Source of the DNA: Lachnospiraceae bacterium | GTDB taxonomy: Bacteria; Bacillota; Clostridia; Lachnospirales; Lachnospiraceae | DNA length: 64,000 bases | Assembly: GCA_024694625.1 (NCBI GenBank) | Contig: JAILJP010000032.1 | Location: 16,717-80,716 of the forward strand | Reading direction: 5' to 3' | Shown: positions 17,479-27,277 of the stretch, one piece after another | How positions within the stretch are numbered: position 1 is the stretch's first letter | Layout: every line of letters begins with the position of its first letter | Made by a program: the position numbers and the translations under genes | The notes under the pieces: model-generated | Told to the model about the DNA's origin: nothing | Databases searched by the model: none | Seen by the model: the letters and a program-made list of their open reading frames with translations, nothing else

Positions 17479-19356
17479 ATGACAAAAAAGCAAAAAAAAA
17501 TGCGTAACCGAATATTTGTGACTGCTATTTTGTTTGTTGCGTTAACCTTAGGGGAAAAAGTGCTGGGATTGGGGAGCCTCCCTGTATATGTTTTGGCACT
17601 TTTTTATGTGGTCCCCTATTTGATTATTGGATATGACGTTATCCGAAAAGCAGCGATTAACATTTCGCACGGTCAGGTCTTTGACGAGAATTTTCTTATG
17701 ATGATTGCCACCTTTGCGGCCTTTGCCATTGGGGAATATGATGAGGCTTTGGCAGTGATGCTCTTTTATCAAATCGGAGAACTGTTCCAGGGATATGCTG
17801 TGGGGAAAAGTCGTCAGTCCATTACGGAAATGATGAGCATTGCTCCGGAATATGCCAATTTGGAAACAGACAATGGTTTGGAAGAAGTGGATCCGGATGA
17901 TGTGGAATTGGGAAGCATCATAGTGGTAAAGCCGGGAGAAAAAATCCCATTGGACGGTGTTGTGGTGGAAGGAGATTCCTTCGTGGATACTGCGGCCCTT
18001 ACCGGTGAATCGGTGCCTCGACATGTGGGAGTGGAGGATGATGTGATTTCCGGTTGTGTCAATGGAGAAGGGACACTTCGTATCCGTACCACAAAGGTAT
18101 ACGACGACTCCACTGTGGCAAAGATTTTGGAACTGGTGGAAAATGCCTCATCCAAGAAGGCGAGATTGGAAAACTTTATTACCAGATTTGCAAAGTACTA
18201 TACTCCTGTGGTGACCATCGGTGCCTTGCTTTTGGCTGTGTTGCCACCTTTGGTTTTAGGCGGCGGTGCTTTGGTTTGGTTTAATTGGATTAAAAGAGCA
18301 TGTATCTTTTTAATTGTTTCCTGTCCCTGTGCGCTGGTGATTTCAGTTCCTTTGGGATTTTTCGGAGGAATCGGAGCCTCTTCCAAACTTGGTGTTTTGG
18401 TAAAAGGAAGCAACTATTTGGAAGCCATCTCCCAGATGACAACGGTGGTTATGGATAAAACCGGAACTTTAACCAAGGGAAATTTTGTGGTATCTCAAAT
18501 CTATCCCGCAGGAGAAACTTCCAGAGAAGCATTGTTGGAATTGGCGGCATATGGAGAGGCCTATTCCAATCATCCCATTGCAAAGTCTATTGCCAGTGCC
18601 TATGGAAAAGAGGTGGAAATTTCCCGCCTTTTGGAGCATAAGGAAGTGCCCGGACATGGGATTGAGGTTTTGCTGGACGGTGAAAAATTGCTGGTGGGAA
18701 ATGCAAAACTGTTAAAATTACACGGGATTTCTTTTGAAGAATGCTTCGATGTGGGAACGGTGGTATATGTTTCCTATAACGGAATTTTTGCCGGAAGTCT
18801 TGTGATTTCCGATGAGGTAAAGAGTGGTGCAAAAGAAGGAATTTCCCAAATGAAAGCAGCGGGAATCGAAACCACCATTATGCTTACCGGTGACCGTACT
18901 TCCACTGCAGAGGCTGTGGCAAAAGAATTGGGCATTGACGAAGTAAGAAGTGAGCTTTTGCCTGGGGATAAAGTGGATGCTATGGAAGAAATTTTGTCAC
19001 AGAATGCTGAGGGAAAAGTTGGTTTCGTGGGAGACGGAATCAATGATGCGCCGGTATTGATGCGTGCTGATGTGGGAATCGCCATGGGCTCTTTGGGAAG
19101 CGATGCGGCCATTGAAGCGGCAGACATTGTGATTATGGATGATGACATTCGAAAGATTTCCGATGTTGTGTTTATTGCAAAAAAGACCCTTCGCATTGTG
19201 AAGGAAAATATTTGGTTTGCCATTGGAGTAAAAGTACTGGTTCTTGTTTTGGGAGCGTTAGGTCTTGCCAATATGTGGGAAGCGGTATTTGCCGATGTGG
19301 GCGTGGCAGTGATTGCGATTTTGAATTCCATGCGTGCACTGAACTATAAAAAATAA
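17479..19356 (+). CDS. Heavy-metal P1B-type ATPase (Cd/Zn/Co class)
   Basis: SCPCALVIS, DKTGTLT, SNHPIAKSI, GDGINDAPVL. Confidence 0.95.
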   Translation: MTKKQKKMRNRIFVTAILFVALTLGEKVLGLGSLPVYVLALFYVVPYLIIGYDVIRKAAINISHGQVFDENFLMMIATFAAFAIGEYDEALAVMLFYQIGELFQGYAVGKSRQSITEMMSIAPEYANLETDNGLEEVDPDDVELGSIIVVKPGEKIPLDGVVVEGDSFVDTAALTGESVPRHVGVEDDVISGCVNGEGTLRIRTTKVYDDSTVAKILELVENASSKKARLENFITRFAKYYTPVVTIGALLLAVLPPLVLGGGALVWFNWIKRACIFLIVSCPCALVISVPLGFFGGIGASSKLGVLVKGSNYLEAISQMTTVVMDKTGTLTKGNFVVSQIYPAGETSREALLELAAYGEAYSNHPIAKSIASAYGKEVEISRLLEHKEVPGHGIEVLLDGEKLLVGNAKLLKLHGISFEECFDVGTVVYVSYNGIFAGSLVISDEVKSGAKEGISQMKAAGIETTIMLTGDRTSTAEAVAKELGIDEVRSELLPGDKVDAMEEILSQNAEGKVGFVGDGINDAPVLMRADVGIAMGSLGSDAAIEAADIVIMDDDIRKISDVVFIAKKTLRIVKENIWFAIGVKVLVLVLGALGLANMWEAVFADVGVAVIAILNSMRALNYKK

Positions 19357-19382
19357 ATTTTTGTATAGCCATAAAGAGAAAG

Positions 19383-19421
19383 AAAAGCTACAACGAATAA
19401 GGTTTGTTGTGGCTTTTTTTG
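19383..19421 (+). terminator. Intrinsic terminator
   Basis: AAAAGCtACAAC...GTTGTgGCTTTTTTT. Confidence 0.65.
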
Positions 19422-19502
19422 TGCTTTCGTAGTATATTATAAAAGCAAGACTGTATCATCGGTCTAATAGTGGCTTGGATGGGCTTGATGGGGGAAGAAG
19501 TT

Positions 19503-21203
19503 ATGGAAACAAAAAAACATAAGGTATTGGTGATTGATGACTCTATTACCAATAGAGAGATTTTAAAATCGATTCTCTGTGATGAAGTTGATGTGGTGGA
19601 ATTTGACAACGGACGCGACGCTGTCGATTACCTAATGGATAATTTTTATGATTTCGATTTAGTGCTTTTGGATTTGGTTATGCCGGAGATGAATGGCTTC
19701 GAAGTATTGAAGTTTATGAAGCATAAGCACATGATTGATTATTTGCCGGTAATTATGATTTCCGCAGATGATGAAGAACGAAACGTAGAATATGCCTTTG
19801 ATTTGGGTGCCATAGATTTTATCAGCAGACCTTTTTCTGAGCGAATAGTACTTCGCCGGGTGCTGACTACCATTTCTTTGTTTGAAAAGCAAAAAGAACT
19901 GATCAAGCAAATCGATCGACAGTTTAAAGCGGATGACCAAAAAGTGGATGAGTTGACAGGACTGGATTATAAACAAAGTTTCTATAATAAAGTTTATACT
20001 CATTTGCAAAACCGGGGGGAGGACGCTTTGTGGATGGTGGCTATTGACATTGACCATTTTAAGTTATTTAATAACTTCTATGGCTGGGAAAAAGGAGACC
20101 AGTATCTTCGTGTTTTGGGAAGATATTTAAAAGAGTTTACCCGCCGACACGGAGGCATTGCCGGTTATCTGGGCGGTGATGATTTTGCAGTGCTTTGTCC
20201 GAAGAATCGCTCCGTTTTGGATGATTTAAAACGCCGTATGCAAACGGATTTGGATCGGGACAAAAACTTTGGAATCGGATTCGGACCAAAGTTTGGGTTC
20301 TATGAAATAGAAGACCCTACAGAAACCGTAGAAAAAATCTACAACAATGCAGTGATTGCCTTATCTACCATTTCGGGAGACTATACAAGACACATCGCCT
20401 GGTACGATTCTTCCATGATGGGACAGTTACAGACAGAATACGAATTATTGTCGGATATTCGCAGAGGCGTAGAAGAAAAAGAATTCTTTGCCTTTTTGCA
20501 GCCCAAGGTAAATATGAGAACCGGTGAAGTGATTGGTTCGGAAGCCTTGGCCAGATGGTATCACAAAGAAAAGGGCGTGGTTCCTCCTGGTGCCTTCATT
20601 CCTATATTGGAGGGAACCGGATTTGTTTCCACTGTGGACAAATGTATTTGGAAATACACCTTGGATTGGTTAAAGGATATTACAGAGAGGGGATTAAAAC
20701 CTTTACCTGTTTCCATAAATGTTTCGAGAGCTGATTTTTATGCTATGAGCGTTTCGAAGTTTTTGGTGAAAGCCTGTGATGAAAGAAACCTGCCTCATGA
20801 CTTGATTCAGATAGAAATCACAGAAAGCTCTTATATAGAAGATTATATTATGATTGAGGAGGAAGTGGAGAAACTTCACGAAGCCGGATTTAAGGTTTTG
20901 ATGGATGATTTTGGAAGCGGATATTCCTCACTAAATGCGTTGAAAAACATGAATATCGATATGTTAAAGATCGATATGAAATTCTTGGATTTGAATAACG
21001 ATAATACGACCAAAGGAATAGGAATTCTTGAAGGGGTATTAAATATGGCTGAGCTGTTGAAACTTCCCACCATTGTTGAGGGAGTGGAGACACAGGAACA
21101 GTCGGAATTTTTAATGAAAAACGGCTGCGATATAGCACAAGGATATTATTACTATCACCCCATGCCCTGTGAAGAATTCGAAAAACTTTTGGGAAAGAAA
21201 TAA
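19503..21203 (+). CDS. Response regulator with GGDEF (GGDDF) and EAL domains
   Basis: Receiver VLVIDDSITNREIL; YLGGDDFAVL; SEALARW, LMDDFGSGYSS, VEGVETQEQ. Confidence 0.95.
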   Translation: METKKHKVLVIDDSITNREILKSILCDEVDVVEFDNGRDAVDYLMDNFYDFDLVLLDLVMPEMNGFEVLKFMKHKHMIDYLPVIMISADDEERNVEYAFDLGAIDFISRPFSERIVLRRVLTTISLFEKQKELIKQIDRQFKADDQKVDELTGLDYKQSFYNKVYTHLQNRGEDALWMVAIDIDHFKLFNNFYGWEKGDQYLRVLGRYLKEFTRRHGGIAGYLGGDDFAVLCPKNRSVLDDLKRRMQTDLDRDKNFGIGFGPKFGFYEIEDPTETVEKIYNNAVIALSTISGDYTRHIAWYDSSMMGQLQTEYELLSDIRRGVEEKEFFAFLQPKVNMRTGEVIGSEALARWYHKEKGVVPPGAFIPILEGTGFVSTVDKCIWKYTLDWLKDITERGLKPLPVSINVSRADFYAMSVSKFLVKACDERNLPHDLIQIEITESSYIEDYIMIEEEVEKLHEAGFKVLMDDFGSGYSSLNALKNMNIDMLKIDMKFLDLNNDNTTKGIGILEGVLNMAELLKLPTIVEGVETQEQSEFLMKNGCDIAQGYYYYHPMPCEEFEKLLGKK

Positions 21204-21219
21204 AGGAGATTAATCTTAA

Positions 21220-22134
21220 ATGTCAAACTTGAATCTTGGGGATGAAATCATCAGACTGAAAGAAGAAAGAAATGCTGTCATCATGTGCCATTACTACGTG
21301 CAGGATGAAGTACAGGATTTTGCTGATTATATAGGTGATTCCTTTTTCTTAAGCCGAAAGGCTACTGAAATTGAAACTGATGTGATTGTCCTTTGTGGAG
21401 TTCGCTTTATGGGCGAAAGTGCAAAGGCTTTAAATCCCGGAAAAGTAGTACTTTTACCCGCAGAAGATGCGGATTGTCCTATGGCGCACATGGCTACGGT
21501 GGAATCTGTGGAAGAAGTTCGCAAGAACTATGATGATGTGGCAGTGGTATGCTATGTAAACTCCACAGCAGAATTAAAAGCCGTAAGTGATGTTTGTGTT
21601 ACCAGTGCCAATGCTTTAAAGATTGTATCTCGTTTGCCCCAAAAGAATATTTTCTTTATCCCGGATCAAAACCTTGCACATTATATTGCAGAGCGTTTAC
21701 CGGAGAAGAATTTTATCTTTAATGACGGATATTGTCATGTACATCATAAGATTACAAAAGAGGATATTTTGGAAGCAAAGGAGAAACACCCCAATGCTCA
21801 GGTGGTAGTTCATCCTGAATGTAAGGCAGAGGTGTGTCAGTTGGCAGATTATATTGGAAGTACCTCCGGTATTATTCAATATGTCAAAAACTCCGACTGC
21901 GAAGAATTTATCGTTGTAACCGAGATGGGTGTATTGTATGAGTTGGGCTTACAGGCTCCCGGTAAGAAGTTTTATACCACCGGGGTTACACAGGTTTGCC
22001 CCAATATGAAAAAAATCACGCTGGAAAAAGTTTATCAGGCGTTGAAAAATATGGAACCTAGGGTAGAGATGGCAGAAGATCTGATGATCGGTGCCAGAAA
22101 ACCTATGGAAAAAATGCTGGATTTGGCTAAATAA
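21220..22134 (+). CDS. nadA: Quinolinate synthase
   Basis: RNAVIMCHYYVQDEVQDFADYIGDSF; VVHPECKAEVCQLADYIGSTSGI. Confidence 0.97.
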   Translation: MSNLNLGDEIIRLKEERNAVIMCHYYVQDEVQDFADYIGDSFFLSRKATEIETDVIVLCGVRFMGESAKALNPGKVVLLPAEDADCPMAHMATVESVEEVRKNYDDVAVVCYVNSTAELKAVSDVCVTSANALKIVSRLPQKNIFFIPDQNLAHYIAERLPEKNFIFNDGYCHVHHKITKEDILEAKEKHPNAQVVVHPECKAEVCQLADYIGSTSGIIQYVKNSDCEEFIVVTEMGVLYELGLQAPGKKFYTTGVTQVCPNMKKITLEKVYQALKNMEPRVEMAEDLMIGARKPMEKMLDLAK

Positions 22135-22150
22135 TCGAAAGAAGAGACAT

Positions 22151-23500
22151 ATGAATAACTATTACGATGTAGTCATTGTGGGCTGTGGAGTGGCCGGATG
22201 TTTTGCCGCACTTCATTTACCGAAGAATACATCAATTTTAATGATCACAAAAAGTGATTTGGAGGAAAGTGATTCCTTTCTTGCGCAAGGGGGAATTTGC
22301 GTCCTAAAAAACGAGGGCGACTATGATTCTTTCTTTGAGGATACTATGCGCGCCGGTCATTATGAGAACCGGAAGGAATCTGTGGATATGATGATTCGTT
22401 CTTCCAGATCCGTTATTAATGAGTTGATTTCCCATGGAGTTGACTTTGAACGGGAAAATGGAGAACTGTTATATACCAGAGAAGGTGCCCATTCTACCAA
22501 TCGCATCCTTTATCATGAGGATATTACGGGCAAGGCCATTACCTCTGTTCTTTTGGAACGGGTAAAGGAACTTCAAAATGTTTCCTTATTGGATCATACC
22601 ACCATGATTGATATTTTATGTCATGATAATCGTTGTGACGGTATCTTGTTGCGCCAAAAAGACGGACGATTAAAACCGGTGATGTGTTCCCATATGCTTT
22701 GGGCATGCGGAGGAATCGGTGGTATTTTTGATAACTCCACAAACTTCCCTCACTTAACAGGAGATGCTTTGGCTCTTTCCCTTCGCCATGGCATTCGTTT
22801 GGAAAATGTGGATTATGTTCAGATTCACCCCACCACCTTGTATTCCAAGAAAAAGGAACGTAGATTTTTGATTTCCGAATCCTGTAGAGGAGAAGGAGCA
22901 AAGCTTCGGGATCAAAACGGAAAGCGCTTTGCAAATGAACTTTTGCCAAGAGATGTTTTGACCGGAGAGATACGTGCCCAGATGCAAAAAGAAGGAAGCG
23001 ACTTCGTGTGGCTTGATTTTACCGGAATTACAGATCTTGACGTAACCAAACGTTTTCCTAACATTTACAAGAAGTGTTTGGAAGAAGGATACGATATTAC
23101 CAAGGATTGCATTCCTGTAGTTCCTGCCCAGCACTATTTTATGGGCGGTGTTTATGTGGATTTGGACGGATTGACGTCTATGAAGCATTTGTATGCTGCA
23201 GGGGAGACCTGCTGTAACGGAGTTCACGGCAGAAACAGACTGGCCAGCAATTCTTTGTTGGAAAGTTTGGTATTTGCAAAAAATGCAGCCAATCATATGA
23301 AGAAAACCGATGAAGACTGGGGTGCAGAGCATCGCAGATATCATCTTATGGATGTAGCGGATTTGCCCTTAGGTGAAATCTTGGAACGTTATGATATCGA
23401 TTTAAAAGAATACGAAGATTTGAATCGATATTTTGATGAGAACAAAGCCATGATTTGGGGAGAAATCCATAAAGAAGAAAAGGAGAGAAAAGCCTTATGA
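22151..23500 (+). CDS. nadB: L-aspartate oxidase
   Basis: VVIVGCGVAGCFAALHL; QHYFMGGVYVDLDG; ETCCNGVHGRNRLASNSLLESLV. Confidence 0.97.
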   Translation: MNNYYDVVIVGCGVAGCFAALHLPKNTSILMITKSDLEESDSFLAQGGICVLKNEGDYDSFFEDTMRAGHYENRKESVDMMIRSSRSVINELISHGVDFERENGELLYTREGAHSTNRILYHEDITGKAITSVLLERVKELQNVSLLDHTTMIDILCHDNRCDGILLRQKDGRLKPVMCSHMLWACGGIGGIFDNSTNFPHLTGDALALSLRHGIRLENVDYVQIHPTTLYSKKKERRFLISESCRGEGAKLRDQNGKRFANELLPRDVLTGEIRAQMQKEGSDFVWLDFTGITDLDVTKRFPNIYKKCLEEGYDITKDCIPVVPAQHYFMGGVYVDLDGLTSMKHLYAAGETCCNGVHGRNRLASNSLLESLVFAKNAANHMKKTDEDWGAEHRRYHLMDVADLPLGEILERYDIDLKEYEDLNRYFDENKAMIWGEIHKEEKERKAL

Positions 23501-24348
23501 CAGATGTAACAACATTGTTAAATGCAGATCCTTTGATTTTGCAGGCGTTAAGAGAAGATATTTCCAGCGAAGATGTGACAACCAATGCCATTATGCCGGA
23601 AGCAAAAATGGGGGAAGCCCAGTTGATTTGTAAAGAGGACGGTGTGATTGCCGGACTTCCTATTTTTAAACGTACCTTTGAACTTTTAGATGAAGCTACC
23701 GTAGTGGACTTAAAGGTAAAAGACGGAGACGCAGTGAAAAAGGGAGAGCTTCTTGCAGTGGTAAAAGGAGACATTCGTGTTCTTCTTTCCGGTGAACGTA
23801 CCGCGTTAAACTATTTGCAGAGAATGAGTGGAATCGCCACTTATACATCAAAGGTTGCTGTTTTGTTGGAAGGCAGCAAGACAAAGCTTTTGGATACAAG
23901 AAAGACGACACCTAACAACCGTTTGTTTGAAAAATATGCGGTAAAGGTTGGGGGAGGATACAACCATCGTTACAATTTATCAGATGGTGTATTGATCAAA
24001 GACAATCATATCGGCGCAGCAGGAAGCGTTTTTGAAGCGGTTAAAAGAGCAAAGGATTATGCTCCTTTTGTTCGTAAGATTGAAGTTGAAGTGGAAACCC
24101 TTGAAATGGTAAAAGAGGCAGTGGAAGCCGGTGCGGATATTATTATGTTGGATAATATGTCCCATGAACAGATGAAGGAAGCAATTGCCATTATTGACGG
24201 AAGGGCAGAAACTGAGTGTTCCGGAAATATTACCAAGGAAAACGTCAAGGCAATTTCTGATTTGGGTGTGGATTATGTATCTTCCGGTGCATTAACTCAC
24301 TCAGCACCAATTTTGGATGTTTCATTAAAAAATTTACATACAATTTAA
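23497..24348 (+). CDS. nadC: Nicotinate-nucleotide pyrophosphorylase
   Basis: LSGERTALNYLQRMSGIATYT; LLDTRKTTPNNRLFEKYAVKVGGGYNHR. Confidence 0.97.
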   Translation: MTDVTTLLNADPLILQALREDISSEDVTTNAIMPEAKMGEAQLICKEDGVIAGLPIFKRTFELLDEATVVDLKVKDGDAVKKGELLAVVKGDIRVLLSGERTALNYLQRMSGIATYTSKVAVLLEGSKTKLLDTRKTTPNNRLFEKYAVKVGGGYNHRYNLSDGVLIKDNHIGAAGSVFEAVKRAKDYAPFVRKIEVEVETLEMVKEAVEAGADIIMLDNMSHEQMKEAIAIIDGRAETECSGNITKENVKAISDLGVDYVSSGALTHSAPILDVSLKNLHTI

Positions 24349-24396
24349 TGGAATGCTGTAGCAATACAGAGGAAAGAAGAAAAAGGAGAAATCAAC

Positions 24397-25398
24397 ATGA
24401 AAAAAAGATTATTTGCAGTACTGTTATGTATGACCACTGTGATGATGGGGTTGTCGGCATGTGGGGGCGCACAGGGATCTGACAGCGCTTCTCAGGGAGG
24501 AAACCTGTCAGATGCAAAATATACGGTTGGTATTTGCCAGCTGGTACAGCATGAAGCATTGGATGCAGCAACAGAAGGATTCAAAGCAGCACTTACAGAA
24601 AAGTTAGGGGATGATGTAGCCTTTGATGAACAAAATGCTGCTGGTGATTCAGCAACTTGTGCAACTATTACAAACGGATTCGTATCTTCCGGATATGATT
24701 TGATTATGGCCAATGCTACAGCTTCTTTATCAGCTGCTTCTGCAGCTACGGGAGATATTCCCATTGTGGCAACATCCATTACGGATTATGCAACTGCTTT
24801 AAATATCGAGGCATCTGATTGGGAAGGAAAGAGCGGAATCAACGTTACCGGTACATCAGACTTGGCTCCTTTGGATCAGCAGGCTGATATGGTAAATGAA
24901 TTATTCCCGGAAGCAAAGACGGTTGCAATTTTATACTGCTCAGCAGAAACCAATTCCAAGTATCAGGCAGAAACCATTACAAAGTATTTGGAAGAGTATG
25001 GATACAAGGTAAAAGACTTTACTTTCTCTGATTCCAATGACGTGGCTCAGGTTACACAGGCTGCCTGTGACGAAGCAGATGTTATTTACATTCCTACCGA
25101 TAACACGGCAGCGAACTGTATTGAAAACATTAACAATATTACATCAGCTGCAGCAAAGCCCATTATTGCCGGAGAAGAAGGCATTTGTGCCGGCGGCGGA
25201 GTGGCAACCTTGTCCATTGATTACTATGATATTGGATATGCGGCAGGTCTTATGGCTTATGATATTTTAGTAAACAACACCAATCCCGGAGAAATGGATA
25301 TTCAGTTTGCTGACGAAGTAAAGAAAGAATACAATCCGGAAGTTTGTGAGGCTCTCGGTATTGCCGTACCAGAGGATTACGAAGCGATTGAAGAATAA
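24397..25398 (+). CDS. ABC transporter substrate-binding lipoprotein (TrpX-like family)
   Basis: Lipobox LSACG; AATEGFKAAL, YIPTDNTAANCIENI. Confidence 0.9.
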   Translation: MKKRLFAVLLCMTTVMMGLSACGGAQGSDSASQGGNLSDAKYTVGICQLVQHEALDAATEGFKAALTEKLGDDVAFDEQNAAGDSATCATITNGFVSSGYDLIMANATASLSAASAATGDIPIVATSITDYATALNIEASDWEGKSGINVTGTSDLAPLDQQADMVNELFPEAKTVAILYCSAETNSKYQAETITKYLEEYGYKVKDFTFSDSNDVAQVTQAACDEADVIYIPTDNTAANCIENINNITSAAAKPIIAGEEGICAGGGVATLSIDYYDIGYAAGLMAYDILVNNTNPGEMDIQFADEVKKEYNPEVCEALGIAVPEDYEAIEE

Positions 25399-25451
25399 AT
25401 CATTATTTTTGCCGGGCTTTGTGCCCGGCAGAAACAGTTTTGGAGGAAACA

Positions 25452-26375
25452 ATGTCTTTTGTTAACTTAATAAATGCATTGCCTGGAGATGTGGCTCAGG
25501 GTATGATCTGGGGCATTATGGCAATCGGCGTATACTTAACATTTCGAATTTTGGATTTCGCAGATTTGACAGTGGATGGCTCTCTGGCAACCGGCGGAGC
25601 AATTTGTGTGGTTTTGATTTTAAACGGAGTTCCCGCTCCTGTTGCATTGGCAGCAGCTTTTGGCGTGGGTATTTTGGCAGGACTTGTAACAGGATTGTTA
25701 CATACCCTTTTGGGCATTCCCGGAATTTTAGCCGGAATTTTGACCCAGATCGCCCTTTACTCCGTGAACTTAAATATTCTTGGAGGCTCAAACTTAGCGG
25801 TAAACGTGAACCAGTACCCTTTACTTGTGTCTCTTCGTTACTTACCCAAAACAATGGTGATTTCCGTTGCCTTTGTTGCGGTAATCATTGGAATTATGTA
25901 CTGGTATTTCGGAACAGAACAGGGAAGTGCTATTCGTGCCGTTGGTAACAACCCGGCAATGAGCCGTGCCCAGGGAATCAACATCAACCTTATGAAGGTG
26001 ATTGCCCTTGCATTAAGTAACGGTTTTGTGGCATTGTCCGGTGGATTGATTGCCCAGTATCAGGGATTCGCAGATATCAATATGGGCCGTGGTGCGATCG
26101 TAATCGGATTGGCTGCGGTAATTATTGGGGAAGTAATCGGACATGCCATTGTTGGAAAACGTATGAACTTTGTCTTACGTCTTACCTTCGTGGTAGTGGG
26201 TGCAATTATCTATTACATTGTCATCGGTGTAGTGTTATGGTTAAAGATGCCTACCAACGATTTAAAATTGTTTACGGCAATTATTGTTGCTATCTTTTTG
26301 GCTGCGCCTTATTTAAAGGGACAGTCACAGAATTCTTTCCGTAAAGCGGGAAAAAGAGGAGGTAGCGCAAAATGA
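25452..26375 (+). CDS. ABC transporter permease (BPD type 2 family)
   Basis: RILDFADLTVDGSLATGGA; AIRAVGNNPAMSRAQGI. Confidence 0.92.
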   Translation: MSFVNLINALPGDVAQGMIWGIMAIGVYLTFRILDFADLTVDGSLATGGAICVVLILNGVPAPVALAAAFGVGILAGLVTGLLHTLLGIPGILAGILTQIALYSVNLNILGGSNLAVNVNQYPLLVSLRYLPKTMVISVAFVAVIIGIMYWYFGTEQGSAIRAVGNNPAMSRAQGININLMKVIALALSNGFVALSGGLIAQYQGFADINMGRGAIVIGLAAVIIGEVIGHAIVGKRMNFVLRLTFVVVGAIIYYIVIGVVLWLKMPTNDLKLFTAIIVAIFLAAPYLKGQSQNSFRKAGKRGGSAK

Positions 26376-27166
26376 TGAGAGTAACCAATATACATAAAAC
26401 CTTCAACCCCGGAACCATCAATGAAAAGGTGGCCTTAAACGGAGTGGATTTGACCTTGGAAGAGGGAGAATTCGTTACCGTAATCGGAGGAAACGGTGCC
26501 GGAAAGTCTACCTTGTTAAACGCGGTAGCAGGAGTGTGGCCGGTAGATGAAGGAACCATCGAGATTGATGGTGTAGATGTAACAGGGCTGTGTGAATATA
26601 AAAGAGCTGCATATCTTGGAAGAGTATTCCAGGATCCTATGACAGGAACTGCAGCAGATATGGAAATTGAAGAAAACCTTGCTCTTGCAGCAAGAAGAGG
26701 AAAATCCAGAGGCCTTCGTTGGGGAATTACCAAAGAGGAAAAAGAACGGTATTACCATTTGCTGAAGGAGTTGGATTTGGGACTTGAGGAACGAATGACA
26801 GCGAAGGTTGGACTTTTGTCCGGCGGACAGCGTCAGGCGTTGACTCTTTTGATGGCAACCATGCAAAAGCCGAAGCTTCTATTATTGGATGAGCATACGG
26901 CAGCATTGGATCCGAAAACGGCGGCTACCGTATTGGATGCTACAGAAAAGGTGATCAAAGAGAACAACCTCACCACTATGATGGTTACCCACAATATGAG
27001 GGATGCCATTGTTCACGGAAACCGTTTGATTATGATGAATGAAGGAAAAATCATATTGAATATTTCCGGGGAAGAGAAGAAGAATCTTACCATTGAGGAC
27101 TTGTTACATAAATTTGAAGAGGTTTCTGGAACAGAATTTACGAACGATCAGGCGATTCTTTCCTAA
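26372..27166 (+). CDS. ABC transporter ATP-binding protein
   Basis: GGNGAGKSTLLN, LSGGQRQALTLLMATM, LLLDEHTAALD. Confidence 0.96.
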   Translation: MMRVTNIHKTFNPGTINEKVALNGVDLTLEEGEFVTVIGGNGAGKSTLLNAVAGVWPVDEGTIEIDGVDVTGLCEYKRAAYLGRVFQDPMTGTAADMEIEENLALAARRGKSRGLRWGITKEEKERYYHLLKELDLGLEERMTAKVGLLSGGQRQALTLLMATMQKPKLLLLDEHTAALDPKTAATVLDATEKVIKENNLTTMMVTHNMRDAIVHGNRLIMMNEGKIILNISGEEKKNLTIEDLLHKFEEVSGTEFTNDQAILS

Positions 27167-27277
27167 ATCTTAAAAATTTATTAAATATATGGGATATCTA
27201 TTGCGTTGTATGAAATTTAATTTTATAATTTCACTACTTTCGAAGAGGGGAAGACAGTAATAGATTCGGAGGATTAC

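Noticed and set aside
17261-19356. Split HMA domain and P1B ATPase as a novel arrangement
   Set aside because: Separate HMA protein plus ATPase under an ArsR repressor is a common Firmicute layout.
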